The notes under the pieces: model-generated
Database searches by the model: none
The model's input: only the letters and a program-made list of their open reading frames with translations
Told to the model about the DNA's origin: nothing
Assembly (NCBI RefSeq): GCF_964204645.1
Contig: NC_134025.1
Span: forward strand, 4,283,001-4,347,000
Direction of reading: 5' to 3'
Source of the DNA: Tubulanus polymorphus
Lineage: Eukaryota; Nemertea; Palaeonemertea; Tubulaniformes; Tubulanidae
Length of the DNA: 64,000 bases
Made by a program: the position numbers and the translations under genes
Shown: positions 36,862-50,700 of the stretch, in pieces
Numbering within the stretch: the stretch's first letter is position 1
Layout of the letters: every line of letters begins with the position of its first letter

Positions 36862-39389
36862 AATATTCAATAGGCCTCAGCACTGTAGAGAAATTTGTTT
36901 AAGAGTAAAGAAAAACCTCTTTGAAATGGATCTCTACGCAAAATAGAGGAGAATGCTCTTGAATGCGTGAGTAAGTGGAGAACCCGAGGTAATTAGAACA
37001 TCTCACAGGAATTGAGGAATTTTCTTCGACCAAATTAATGAAACGCACCTGCAGATTATTTAAAAGTAAAGATATCCGCAATGACGGTTTTCCAATAAAC
37101 GAGCAGTACAAAGAAGTTCAGTTAGAACATGTTTTACAAAATGATTGATAATAGCACTGTGCAATGGAACTATGTAAATAACTGATCCAAGTATAAAAGA
37201 AAAAGGTCGTCATGACGTCGAAGATAGAGTCCACGCCGGTCTTATTATTCGCTTCATATAAAAAAGGAAATACATTAAAGTGTAATTATTAGTTACTTGC
37301 TGTTTATTCCCATGATAAACCAGGTGTATTTACTATTGTTTTCAGCATATAGTTTGCGTTTGTATCAATATACAATTCAATCAATCGAACACATAGTGAA
37401 ATTATACTTACCACTTATCCAATTATCTACGCTGTACAGTGAATTGGTTATTCGTGTAATGAACAACACTGCAAAAGCATATTTTCGTATCCACCGTGTC
37501 ATTAGTCTAAGTAATGTTTTTACAAAATCACGTAGCATTGCGGGACGAATCGCTTCGCTGAATTTTATAGCCTTCCCCGTGTACACATATATATGATATC
37601 ATATATCTTTTATCGTGTCAACCAACGGTACTGTAATTAACAGCGCTGTAAATACGATTCATTAAACCATGAAATCTTTCAGAATAGTTTTCGCATGCTG
37701 CGATAGACTTACAAATATGGAAAAATAAAAGGAAATGTATTATGCGCATGACCCGATTGAATACAACGCCAAACGATCTTAATTCAATCTTTTTTCATTA
37801 ATGATTTCCAGAGTTTCTTTTTTTAGCATTTAGAAATGATAAGACTTAAAATACCGTTTTATAGCACATATTTGTAAATGATTATTGGACATGAATCAAA
37901 ACTCGGAAACGTTTTGAAAATTCTATCATCGCCGAGGGCTATACAAAAATATCAATCAAATTGAAAAACTCAGATTTTATACGATGAATCACGTTCACAT
38001 TGAAGTATTATTTTTCACTATACAGCCGTGTTGGAACTCGTACCCAGCACGGTAGAAAATACCACACTGTGTCGGGGTTACTATTTCACCTGTGTAAATT
38101 ATATATGGCTAGTGCGTGAATTCGAGAGGGGTCATATAGAACAATGATCTGTTGTGTTTTTTTTTCTACGACGGGCAATTTAACTCATCATTAATACCTC
38201 CTGTGACTATCTTTTTATCCACGCTTATTAAGAATTGATCAGAGAGAATTCAGATATACATGATCATCTAATGATACCAATTTTCAGCGGGTTATCAGGC
38301 CAATTATCCGCAATTTTCATCGTATGATACAATGATCACCCGCTTACAAGGAAACATACGTATTTGCCGATATCAATTTAAAACGCTGATTATCTCATGT
38401 TAGAAAATGGATGATAAAAAGTTAATCGCCGACAAAAACGATAAATCTATAACGTATAAAACGATCAATTCATTCAATATGCAGAGATGAATATGCCGTA
38501 CCTGGTTGGGTTTGTTTGACTTGGATATACGTAGCGTTAATTAGAAACAAACGGCTTTTTCACACAGAAATCAATCAAAGTCTTACATTTCTCAACTATT
38601 TCATGTTATGTGTATCGGAGAACAACACAAATAAAAAATCTGGGGCCTTCAAAGCAAGCAAGTGTTTTTTCAGCAATAACGTGATTAGTGTGAACAGAAC
38701 CTTCACGCATCACCGGCTTTCGATTTGAGACACAGGAAGTAACGACCGTTCCGGAAAATAAAATCGTTCGTAGAAAATTCAGCGATTGCGAGTCTTATCA
38801 CGAATACTAAGTAAAGTTACCAGTGGAGACGTCAGGTGCAACGGAAAATGTTACTAAAACTTTATGACTCTTTTAGACGAATTCGAAGAAAATGAGGCAC
38901 TTATCTAAACAAACTATCACGCTAAACTCTAATTAAATCGATATTCACGGAAATAGCTCGTTTGTAGACGGCACGTGTGTATAACCTTGCCGAACATTTC
39001 AGTCAAAGTTTTGAGTTTGGAAGCAATTAGTGACATGCGGTTTTAGAAGGACCTATCATACATACAGTGTGGCTGAAGTACTCTCGCCTCCGCACAGGAG
39101 GTGATTGGGATTGGTGAAATAAGTATCAATCACGGAAGACCAACATTATTTACTCGTGAAATACAATTTTAAACGTCTAAATTTTGACATTTATTCAAGT
39201 GATGAAGAGTTGTAGATACGTAAATTGCTTATTTGAATGATGTTAAACATTGATTTAAAAAGGCTTTGTTTAGAGTATTCATTATATATAACTTAATCAT
39301 ATACATTTGTAAGTATCACACGACATATATCATATCTATTAAAGAACACGATGAATAAACAGAAACAATAATTTCGTAAAAGTCAATGA
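36862..39389. other. intergenic, no gene seen
   Basis: AT-rich; only short chance frames. May hold regulatory DNA for the flanking intronless genes. Confidence 0.55.
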
Positions 39390-40496
39390 TTAAATATTTC
39401 TATTTGTCGAAATCACCGAAACTTTATAAGCGCTATCTTCCGAGTTTGTGGTCGAGCCGGGTTCGTTGCAACAACATTTCCAATAGAATATCATCTTCAA
39501 TTCGAAGCGAAATTTTGAACAACCGAGGCAGTAAAGGTAGAAATTGATCATAGGATTGATGTACAAAAACTTGTAAGTTATGCTGGAGCTACAGTTGCGT
39601 ATCTCTTCTAAATTGCTGTCACTTTCATAGTCGATGACGTGTTCCCAGACGATGAAGTCAACGGCATACGGTAGACTCGTTACGAGAAAAACTATACACA
39701 CCAGTATCAAAAGTGTCGTAAGTTGACGTTCTCGTTGTTCGCTCTTGCCGACATTATTCGGGTTTTTTATCGACATTTCGTTTCGTTGTTTGTTACTTCG
39801 TGTAACGACGCGGATGATTTGAACGTTAAGCACGAGCAAAACGAAGAACGGAACCAGAATTGTGACGATCATATCGTACAGATAAAACGCCTCTCTCCAA
39901 ATCTCCGGAATATATATTTCACAGAAAAGTGTATTATCGCCCACGGTGAACTTTGGGCCTGAGAAAATTACAACGTGGATATTTGTAACCAGGAAATAAA
40001 TTAACACGGCAAAAGTACTCCATTTTGCGCGGTATATCGTACACCAAATCGGCGCTTTCAACGGAAACTGGACGGCTAAAAATCTGTCGAGAGTCATCGC
40101 TACGAGAACCCAGTTAGATAGTCCAAATCCTGTGAAATCTGTAAATAAAAAACTTTTACAGAACCCATCAGAGGCTACAGAATTAGCGTAGTTACTTTCG
40201 AGATAATGTTGAATTAACACGACAGTGAGAAGATTAGTATCGAACACGGCGAGGATTCGCATGTAAAAAGCCGTCGTAAATTTATTGAATCGCGGACGAC
40301 TCATGATGATAATAGCGAGAATATTTCCTGTAACGCCGAGAACAAAAATTATCGGAGGAATATAAACATCGAAGATGTTATTAACGAAACGAACATTAGC
40401 TAATGTCTTTTCTGACATATCGAAATAAGACGATGGCGATGACGATGGCTGTGGAGTGTCACTGCCGTTAAGTCCTAGATCTCCCGAGGTTGTCAT
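39390..40496 (-). CDS. class A (rhodopsin-like) GPCR, probable peptide receptor
   Basis: Plasma-membrane receptor of 368 aa from a single exon. Seven membrane segments lie near 43-67 (GN at 57-58), 75-99 (LAVFD), 117-141, 159-179, 204-230, 258-284 and 305-326. C113 and C192 can form the conserved disulfide. DRF (137-139) replaces DRY. Segment 7 carries NPMINFY (314-320), in place of NPxxY. NGS near residue 10 and NCS at 301 are possible glycosylation sites, and CCC at 341-343 a likely palmitoylation site. Layout is that of invertebrate neuropeptide-type orphan receptors; the ligand cannot be told. Intronless structure suggests a lineage-expanded or retro-copied receptor family. Confidence 0.9.
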   Translation of the reverse strand: MTTSGDLGLNGSDTPQPSSSPSSYFDMSEKTLANVRFVNNIFDVYIPPIIFVLGVTGNILAIIIMSRPRFNKFTTAFYMRILAVFDTNLLTVVLIQHYLESNYANSVASDGFCKSFLFTDFTGFGLSNWVLVAMTLDRFLAVQFPLKAPIWCTIYRAKWSTFAVLIYFLVTNIHVVIFSGPKFTVGDNTLFCEIYIPEIWREAFYLYDMIVTILVPFFVLLVLNVQIIRVVTRSNKQRNEMSIKNPNNVGKSEQRERQLTTLLILVCIVFLVTSLPYAVDFIVWEHVIDYESDSNLEEIRNCSSSITYKFLYINPMINFYLYCLGCSKFRFELKMIFYWKCCCNEPGSTTNSEDSAYKVSVISTNRNI

Positions 40497-41764
40497 GATC
40501 GGCGTCTTTTATAGGAGATGATTGTCAGTAATGGTTCTACACTTTCCTCAGATCCAACCAATCCGTGAAGCCGTTATCACACGTGATCTACGGCACCTAA
40601 TACTATTGATTTTGATATCATTACATTTTCAATCGTCGAAGTCCAGGATGTTTGCCAAATCCTATCAGGAAAAAGAGAAAATAGCATGATAATTTTCTTC
40701 GTGATACCAAGTGTTAAAAATATGATTGAATATAATTAAATGGGCGAAAGCAATGGGGTTTTCTGTGAAAAAGCTAATCATCTGTCTATAGGTCACACTT
40801 TGTGGCCCACAATAACGTTACATCGTCTGTTAGTGTTTCGGAAGATTGACAACATCAATTTCCGTCTCTTTTCGAAAAACAATTAACGTAAAGATTTACA
40901 TGCAATAATCACTACCGGCGAATCAATAAATCCATAAAACACGAAAATGAAACACATGGTTTCTATAAAAATTAGCATCTGTATCTATTATGGCTGGGTA
41001 TTCATTTTATGCGCTTCTCGTTTATGGACAGTAAAATATAGCATGCCATATGAAATTTTTATGAGTGAATTTCAATCGATTCTAATCCCTACTAATCACT
41101 ATCTCTGCAAGGAAAGCACAAAGTGCTTCGGTAGCTGAAGCTTTGTGCCAACAACCAAGAATGATTTAAGGACCGAATGACGTTAATAGCAATAAATTGT
41201 TTGATTCGCTGGCTCTATGAATTTCCTGGGGTAATATTTCTCACTTCTCTCCCTCATCGATTCGGATGAATGAATGAACCCGTTATCAATTATTCACAAA
41301 GCCATTATTCCGAGGGTTATTATCGGGGGATTCTGTATTACATCTACAGACAGGACAGCCTTCAATTACCTAATGGCTGAGAAAGATAGATGTGAAAGCG
41401 CCTGCGGAGTTCACTAAAACTTTTCCTCCGAGGCCTTTCTGGATACGTCAGGTCGTTACCTGCCGATAAGTCTCAAACTAATGGCAATAAGACTAAGCTT
41501 TATTGGTTTCGTGCTTTTAATACCATATGATCAAACATATTCTGTAATCCATTACAAATGTTGCCGAAAGCAACACGAAATTAAATTGTAGATTTTCATC
41601 AGATTTATTCTTAAGATATTAGTAATGTAATGTTAGTTTGTTCATTCGTTCGGTGCAGCGGAAATATATTCCCTTACCTTAAAAAATGGTCAGATTATTG
41701 GTAAAAAAGTCTTAGAATTTCTCGAAACGAAGATTCGAAATCAATTTTCTTTCATATAATCATG
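40497..41764. other. intergenic upstream of the GPCR, no gene seen
   Basis: No coding signal. The first 100-150 bp are presumably GPCR leader and promoter. Confidence 0.5.
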
Positions 41765-41873
41765 GGGCCGGTTTTATAGACTGGTTTTAACTTGAACCCG
41801 GGAGCTAACTCAATTGAAAATGAATTGAGATAACCCCCGGGTTCAAGATAATACTATACCATAAAACCGGCCC
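41765..41873. mobile_element. foldback (MITE-like) element 1
   Basis: GGGCCGGTTTTATAG at the left returns inverted as ATAAAACCGGCCC at the right. A second inner pair is CTTGAACCCGGG / CCCGGGTTCAAG, and the centre is TCAATT...GAATTGA. The whole 109 bp can fold into one hairpin. No coding capacity. Confidence 0.85.
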
Positions 41874-41894
41874 GTGGACTCTTATAAAACGTTT

Positions 41895-42085
41895 TAAGCC
41901 CAACGCACACGGCAAAACATTTGTTTCGCCGAAACAGAAAAACGTTTTTCAGAAAACGTTTTTTGCTCGTGAAAAACGTTTTTCAGTTCGGCGTTTTTTT
42001 GTTTTGCCTCCCCCGCACACGACATCGAAAACGTTTTTTCACGATGAAAAAACGTTTGTTCGGTGCCGTGTGCGATGGGCTTTAG
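41895..42085. mobile_element. foldback (MITE-like) element 2
   Basis: Terminal arms AAGCCCAACGCACACGGCA and the inverse of AAGCCCATCGCACACGGCA bound about 190 bp. The inside is full of self-complementary AAAACGTTTT blocks. Starts about 20 bp after element 1. Confidence 0.85.
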
Positions 42086-43463
42086 AGTCCACGATATAAA
42101 TCGATACTTACTGGAGTTTTATGCCAAACATACAACCTATCCACCATGAAATTCACGGATAATCCATCCACGTATACCGATCGTTTCGAACTCAAATTCT
42201 GTTTGTATATTTGCAAGCACAAGAGAATTTCATAATTATTCCGCTGCAATGTCTATACCATCCACATAGTTTCCCAATGTCGTGGCTCTGTAAATTTCCT
42301 GTATGAGTAGGACGACTTAATGAGAATCGGAAGCAATGACCACCTGTGCAACTCAAACAAATTCTCAAAAATAGACTTTCAAAGAATATATTATTCTCTA
42401 ATAAAATTAACATACATACATCCTCGTGTTTAGAATGAGACTCTTGAAACAACAGCCACTATTGTTCGCTACACTGACGTGTACACAGTTACGAAGGTAG
42501 AAACTGAACTGAAACACGTAAATCAACCCCTCGCTATCTCCATAACCAATTTTAATCATCACAGCCGAAGATAACGCTGAGTACGTTCAACTAAGTGAGG
42601 CATGTTCGTGTTTTTGTCCCGATTGCGCTCGTATAGGCCTCGTGCGTGAGATAAAGCGCAACATTCGTAAATTATTTTCTGGTCAATATCCGTCACTCAA
42701 GTCAAAAGCTAGAGATTGAGATAAAGAAGATTGCATCAGTGGTCGTTTAATATGTGGCTTTTGTGTGAAAAGTTAGATGATATTTGGATAGGCAGTGATT
42801 GCTTCTTGGTCCAGCAAACAAAGTAGAAGCTCGTCTCATGTCTCCTTCTGTTTATTTATGGCACCAATCACCGTGCTTGCATGAACGTACCCGACGGTTG
42901 AATATACACTACAACCTCATGGTCAGTGCCATTATAACGCTAACGGAATGTACAGCTATCACAACTTGGTATTGAGATTTCCCGATAGAAACATACAACT
43001 TGTTTGCCGTGATCTTTAGCATCGATGTTTTACGTATGTTCGTTGCTTACCTTGAATAAGAGCTGGAATGAGAGAGAATGTCTTCGGTGGTAGAGGGGGT
43101 GGTTCGTTAGCTGTTGTTGAAACGATACGGAAGTGAATTCAGTTATTCGTTGGACTACAGATATCGGGAGTGTATTCCAAGAAAAATGGAATAGACTCGT
43201 CATCGGTACCCATTTAATAATAGGCTTCTATCTACACACCATATTCCTGTTGAATGATGTACACGGAAATATGTACAAAATTCTTCATCAATGGAAATTG
43301 TTTTTTTTTCACCACGAAAATTGTTTCTTTTTTAAATAGCTAGAATAGTAACAAGTTAAAAATGATACTGTAGCACAGTCGTTTCTTTCCCACCCTCATT
43401 CATGTTCTGGGGATTCGTTCAGCCACAAAAACAAATGTATATACGCATCAGAGAAAATGAACA
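42086..43463. other. intergenic, no gene seen
   Basis: AT-rich with short chance frames only. Confidence 0.5.
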
Positions 43464-43469
43464 TTTATT
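43464..43469 (-). terminator. polyadenylation signal of the PPP1R27-like gene
   Basis: AATAAA on the minus strand about 330 bp after the stop codon. Confidence 0.45.
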
Positions 43470-43800
43470 TACATACGTATTGAGGGTGTTCTATTTTTTA
43501 CAACGTGAGAGCTAAGATAATAAGTAAACAATTCATTTCGAATATAATTCGAGTGCAGATCTTCCAGAAAATAAGACACAATATACTATTTCATATATAC
43601 ATAACTCAAAACCTCCTTTTATAGCCATCATTTACATCATATCGACACGTAGTACCGCAAATATTTGATGGTAGATCTTCTATATTTTGACCACAATGTA
43701 AGTACAGTTACAGTCTCTAGTGACAGATGGAATCGTCTGTCAATAAGGAATATCCGCTCATTTCGTTTTTCATACTGTTTTAAATCATTCTTCTTAAAAC

Positions 43801-45445
43801 TTAATTTGACACCACATCGTCCAAATGATAATCATCTTTCCACGATTCTGATTTATCCAGTAAAAGCGATATCAATGAATAATTTTCAGAATCTACAAGA
43901 TCTATGGGACGTTCCCCTTCATCTGTTACCGAGTCTTTAGAAGCTCCCATCTTTAGGAGATACCTACAAAATTTCAAATAAGAATTCTTACAAGGTGACG
44001 TTAAATGTAACAATATTGTATACAAAATATACTTCGGTAGCCTAGTAATTATTACGAGCTATGAACCATTATCTTATTATGTATATATTTTGATTATCTT
44101 ATTGAGGCCATACATCCAAATTTGCTATTCATTAGGAGAATTCTCTGTCAAATCGATCGCAGAAATAATTTGCGCTCATTGTTAGTAACAATTTTTTTCT
44201 GATAAGGAATTTTCGAATATCTGAGGTTTATCGTACTTAGCGATCTCAATATGTCCCTCGGCGCATGCGGCATGAAGCGGTGACCAGGTATCTTCATCTT
44301 GTTTATTGACGTCAGCGCCGTGACCAACCAACAACCGAACTGCCAACATATTGTCATCTAATACAGCTTGATGCAACGGAGTCAGACCTGAAAATAGATC
44401 CAGCCATTGGAAATTTGAAATCAGGCTCCAGTGATAAGCTCGGGGAATGGGCAATTTTGGTGCTATAAATATGTAATTTGTATGCTATGAGTCGAGACAT
44501 CCTATACGGACAAGTTTAGATTTATACTATGATGGACTTGTAAATAGATCACATAATGGTTTTGTAGTACGTCTCTTCATTATTGTTGGTTTTTATTGTT
44601 GTTAATAGCTTACTTTTTGTTTTTGTTCTATCAACGACGTTGTACAATGATTTATGTAAATAAATTGAATTCGAAAGAAATTGAATTTGCATGGAATTTA
44701 TCAGATACATATTTTCGAACATTCATAGACTAGACTAAGTAAAGTTATATATGCAAATATTAGTAACATATGCAGAGTCCCACGTGATCTTTGTATCTAA
44801 TGCACTACATATAGCCCTAATCAAATACTTTATGATTGATCTTATCTATAGATTTTCCTCATCGAACAAATATAGCTATTCAATATTTGCCAACATATGT
44901 TACCATAATATGATACAATTCTAATGGCCCCTACTATTTATTAGCCCTGCCCTACGTTCACAAACAATTTTTCATCATTGAAAAAAACTAATTAAGTTTT
45001 GTTGAATTGCAATTCCGCAAATGGGTTTGTCAATGGATGATGGATTGTTTTGGTTATTACACTTGCCATAGAGCGGAGTTCTAATCTCATTTCAGAAACA
45101 GCCATTTTATCGGCTAAGGGCAATGAAACAATTTGGGTCTTTCTTATTGTTAGAGTATACATGTACCTTCTATATGAATAAATAGAAATTCCAAAAAGTT
45201 CATATCTAGAAAATTATGTTTTTGCGAGCAACAAATAAAACGTGAAAAATAACTACTTAATTCTCACCTGCATCATTGATTGCGCTGATGTCCAGTTGAA
45301 TGCTTGCTCTCCTCAACATATCATGCATATGCGAAATATCGTTTACTTTTATACTATCAAGAAACACTAATTCATCAGGAAATCTAACCCCTTTAGGTTT
45401 GACGCCAGGATTTTCTTTTGCGAACACGCTTGCCCTTCGACTCAT
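43801..45445 (-). CDS. PPP1R27: PPP1R27-like ankyrin-repeat protein phosphatase 1 subunit
   Basis: Small PP1-binding protein; the vertebrate relative (toonin/DYSFIP1) inhibits PP1 and binds dysferlin. Three exons from ATG at 45445: 45268-45445, 44237-44387, 43801-43963; 163 aa against 154 in human. K18-G19-V20-R21-F22 fits the PP1 docking RVxF motif and is followed by PDELVFLDSIK, as in the vertebrate protein (VRFPNDVLFLDHI). Two complete ankyrin repeats follow (LTPLHQAVLDDNMLAVRLLV, GADVNKQDEDTWSPLHAACA) and a third degenerate one (YLLKMGASKDSVTDEGERPI). The C-terminus is acidic. A small relative of the MYPT/PPP1R16 families cannot be fully excluded, but the size and the VRFPDELVFLD stretch favour PPP1R27. 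Confidence 0.87.
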
Positions 45446-46486
45446 ATTTATATCGCTTGTATATACTGGTTTTCCAAAATCTTCAATATCCTGGTGTCCT
45501 GGACGAAGTTCCCCGTTTTATCTCTTCGTGGGCGGATAATCTGTCATATATCCATGAATCATAAAATTGAGTCGGACCGTTGGTTTATGGTAATCTGAGT
45601 CCTATCACGCCGTCCCATGTACTGTACTGAAAGTGGTGCAGATGCACAACTGAATTATTGCGAGCGCCACATAACACAAGTCATCAAAAATATCCAGAAA
45701 TATTATAGGTACACATACCATACCGTTCCTTGAATATGGCTGTTTCTAACTTTTCGAGTGTACACGGGTGATGAATATTTAATTGCGGTTTTTCATTCAG
45801 GTAATGGCTACAATTCGACGAATGAGGCTAAACAATTATTTACTTACAACAGTTATCTACGAGCGAGATAAATTTCGATACTTGAAACATTTAACAGTAC
45901 TTATACAGCTATTAACTCTTCGCGAAATGAATAAGAAACAAAAACAACATTCCTTTATGGATAAATTATCATGTGTTTACGACAACTAAATCTTTGTCGT
46001 ACGGTACCTAATATTCAAAAGCTATAATTTGGAGTTACCATATAAAAATTAATGTGCATATTTATTGCTGCGGCTAGGTATGTAGGATTAAACGCCTTTT
46101 ATGGAATGCAAATAAATTTTGTTGACTCTTAAGATTAAAATCTCACAGGTGACGGCCACAATGAATTACACTTCTATTTGCACAGTTCAATTCATTGTGG
46201 CAGTAAATATAAACTCTGTATGTCAATTTCATTGCTTAATTATCTCATTATGAAGGAAAATATGATTGGCATTTATTTTCATTGTAAATATTGCCGAGTG
46301 ATCGGTGTCGTCAGTGTTGTCTTTTCTATAATGAATGTCAGTTTTATTCGCGTTTTCCTATTATATCCATCACTTTAAATCTTTCTGACCACGGAGCTCC
46401 GATTGAAATGTCACTTAAGATTCCTCTAGATTTTCTTTATTAAGCTACCAACAAAGACAATCATCATTTCATTTGATGAAATCACT
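45446..46486. other. intergenic, no gene seen
   Basis: Promoter side of the PPP1R27-like gene, then AT-rich DNA with no coding signal. Confidence 0.5.
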
Positions 46487-46492
46487 TTTATT
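46487..46492 (-). terminator. possible polyadenylation signal of SCCPDH
   Basis: AATAAA on the minus strand about 1.2 kb after the stop codon. Other TTTATT hexamers nearer the stop (for example near 47000) could be used instead, so the 3' UTR may be shorter. Confidence 0.35.
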
Positions 46493-47704
46493 ACAATCAA
46501 TGCAGTAGATAACAGCAATATGACTAACAAAATGCATTCCAAACATTCACAGCACAATCATAGCACACAAAAAATCTACATACATAAAGAGTACATACAT
46601 TACATGCATAATACATTTGTATTTAAGTGCAATTTGACTATTCACGATTCATCACGGGCAAATTTACTCTTCACGAAATATCATCAATGAACACAAATAT
46701 CTTGGTCGAAAATATAAAACTGCAAACAGTAATTCAAAAATTGAAATATGACACAGGTAGGTTGACGTGTTCGAATAATTCTAGAAAGTCCAAGTTATTC
46801 TTTGGCACTTAAAACGTATGTGTAATATGATCAAATAATCATTAAAAAAATAATTACTACAATAAATTTACATTTTACAACAAATCTTGATTCTAATAAT
46901 AAATACATCTAATATATAAGGGTCGCTTCCACCCCATACTACAATATCTAAGGAATGATTTAACTATACAAATCACTACATCAGAGCTCTAAAATTAGCT
47001 TTATTTGGTCACAAATGAATAAGAATGCAAATTGTTCACCCCAAGATGAATCAATCCCTCTCCATAACAGGCAGCAAGTACTACGAGAGTTTGACCCTTT
47101 ATTTCATAAACATGAAAACAGATTTAGGAATAGAACAAGATTTTCAATTATTAAATTTAGGTTAAGGTTAGAAGATTTATGGTTTATCGTTTTGAAGGAT
47201 GAATTATTCCTGCAAAATGCAAGTAGGCACTTGAGGTTCAGACGAGTGAAATTTTTTTATCACAGAGCAAGTATCCATTTAACCTCTATAACAATCATTA
47301 AATCTTTAAAAGAATAATTTCTCAACAATCGCCTTCTTTACACAGAATCAATCAAATCGTTCATAAAACATCATTTTCATTCAAGCACATTTCAAACTTC
47401 CCGAATCCTACATTCATGTCAGTTGTAAAACCTCTAGATAATTCAGCATATGTTTTGTGAAGAAAAAAATACTAGAAATACACTGGGGTATTTTTCACAG
47501 GAAATGCTTTCAATGATTAGCGAAATATAACACTGAGCCAACATGTACTATAACATTCTGGTACTATAACTTCCACTATAATCATCAAATACAGACTATA
47601 AACACTATTCCATTATGTTATATGTTATATATATATATATTGACACCCAGTGTTTCATAACAGTGATTCTAACAGTGTCAATGACATTTCGTTGATTCAG
47701 TTGA

Positions 47705-50700
47705 TTATTTTTCGATTTTGAAGTGAATATTGCGACGACTCAGCCTTTCGACTAATGATGTTTGGGCAAATGCTATTCCTGGAGTCAGTACGCCACCGCT
47801 GCAAACATACAATGTACATAACATTAAGACGCAAATTTCAAATTGGTATTTACCGAATTGATTTCATTATTATCTAATTTTAAACTCACGGAGGAGGAAG
47901 TTTAGAGGTTTCCTTCAATACGACGACAGCAGCCTGCACCATTAACGTCGACGTAGCGATGTAACCAGGCTCTACAATCATACATCAAATCAACATTCAA
48001 AAATGAGAAATTCTAAAATAGGGTCCCTACAGATTGTTCATTCCTGGATATAACAAGTTTTCAAAGAGAAAATTTCGAAGAAGTGCCCGCATCACTTTCA
48101 TATCCAAATTACTGTAATGTCCTATATCGGTACTGTTCATTTCACTAAACCAATAATTTGGTGGTTTTGCAAGCAAATTTTTATCCTTCACATTCCCTTA
48201 ATCTTCTATCTAATTCGGTAATAGCCCGGATAAAAAAACTCCTGGTCCCAACTGTACCGATTTAGGTGTGTCTAGTCTACTGTACAACTACAAACATTTC
48301 TAATAGTCTATTTCTCAAAACTGAAGTTTTGGACATTTTGCACAAATAAAAGGAGTTTCAAGCAACTTTAAAAGCATATTCTGTTTTGAAGTTTTTAAGG
48401 AATCAGTGTCTTGTAAAAGTTAATTCTTAAGTATGACTCACCGGGCCCCGTAATCTTCAGTACCATGGTTTTATTAGGTGGTTCTTTGTGGTCTTCCATT
48501 CCGGGTAACTTTGTATCCCACCCTTTACCGATGAATGTCATCGAAAATGATGCTCCTTGAACCTATTTCAAAAATTGACAACGGTTAGAATGTAGTTACA
48601 CCATTTATCATTGAGGAAAGCGCCAAATTATTCAACTAATTACCTGTTCTCGGGTCGGTCCTTCGTGTGAAAACATACCAAGCGAAAATATCCGTGGATA
48701 CTGACAAAAAATAATCAAATACACTGTCAAAGGAGTGGTATAAAATGATTAATGACACTGGTTAAATCACGACACAGTCTACTTACCTTTTCTAACAATG
48801 ATCTACCGAAACTGAATTTGGCCAATATTCCAAAAACTATGGCACAAAAGGCGACAACCAACGAAGCAAAAAGAGATGGCACACGATAATATGCTTCAAA
48901 CTGGACCTGCCAATTCATATAAATAAATGATTACTTTTTCCTATAGTAGAGTGATTAAAAATCATGTAAAAGTACATGTAATATACTGTGAATCATATAT
49001 TTTCACATACAGGTTTTTTCTCCAATTCGTAGTAAATATGACGTTGAGTTCTCTGTATGACAGACTTGTCACTTCCTGGAAACGGTAGAATCCAATTACT
49101 AACTTCATCGCTGTATGATATCGGATTTCTACAACGACAAAAATCATCTTTAATTGAAGAAAGACAAGAGAACAAACGAATCTTTCAATATATGGTGACT
49201 TAAACTCTTGAATCTGGATGATACTTATTGTGATAGTTCTTTCAACCGAAACATGAACATTGTAATTTAGATAGATAGCACAAATTGTAAACTTAAAACA
49301 TATGAAATATCTCAAAAATCATTTCTTGTAAAACCAATCTCGATTTGAAGGGTATAAAAGATTACCTCACCTTCCGGGAATCTTGTATTGACTTTTTGGT
49401 AAACGCGAATTATGGAATAAGGCGCTTCGCAACTTTTTCAGTTCACCTGCGTGTGCGAAGCCGTATATTGCTGATTGCCACGTTCCAAAGTGAACTCCAC
49501 CTCCCTGCATGCAAAATCGGTTAATACAAACACGTTAGACAAGATCATCTACTAGGGCATCGATCATACAATACCTGAACAGCTGATCGGTTTTGGGAAT
49601 GAGGATTCACTATCACTACATTCACTCTTATTTATCTTTTAAAAACCCCTTTTACAATGTAGAAATTTGATATGCAAGAAATTCAAGGTGAAAAACTGAA
49701 AAGAACTGCAAAACCTTCAGCTGCCTTTTCACATCAGTGCCGGGCTATGAAAGTAATTCTACAACTACCTGTATTTTCTACTACAAAGTCATTTGTTAGA
49801 GACAAAGAATGTGTAACTAGCAGAATCATACCAGCCAAGTCAAAGTTAATGAGAATAGATGTTGTGAGTGTTTTGGTTGCTGGAAGTAGGATTGCAGAGC
49901 AGGAGAGGGTAGGCGGCTGTTTTCTAATACTCTTACCTGGGCTCAAGTTTATATTGGCTTGACTTTAAAGCTATGTGGAAAAGCTGTTTAGAAATTGCAG
50001 CTGCCTCTCTCACATAATGTCCCTCCAATACTTTGCTTAGCCAATAGCCATAGCTAAAACTTAGCAAGCTGTCCTGTTAGATAGGTAATGGTATCTTTTG
50101 TCATGTGCAGTAAATATCAAATTCAAGGAAGAAACCACACAGTGGAACATTGATGGGATAATGATTGGTAGAGATACATCCGTTAATTTTTGATTGAAAC
50201 CTCCACCAGAAAGTTAGTCAGACCAATTAAGTCAGGCACCTTCGAAATGTGTCATTAAATAAGGGGTATACCACATGTATTGGTTCCATAATTAAGATCT
50301 TGTCACTTAAATCAAATATGTTTTCATTTCTATGATAAACTGAATCTCACCTTGGGTCCAGATTTACCGCCAACAAAGTTTTCCACAGAATTCAGGTCAC
50401 CTTAAATATCAAGGTAGATAAAACACAATCATGTTAAGAAAATACCAATAGGTATTTATTTAGATTAGACATACATACCAAACTGATAGCATATAGAACC
50501 TACTGAAAAACAAGAGATTAAAAAAAAAACATACCATCAAAATTCTGTTGCAAATACACGACACCCATGTCAGCAGGTATGCTGTCCCATCCACAAGCAC
50601 CAACAACATAGATACTACTTTCTTTGGCCTTTGTATTGTAGAGTAATTGCATTTTCTCCAAAAACTGAAATCATAAAAATCAAAATATAACATAGCAAAA

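Noticed and set aside
49672-49962. 96-codon plus ORF in a SCCPDH intron
   Set aside because: No recognised domain or splice context; low-complexity intron sequence.
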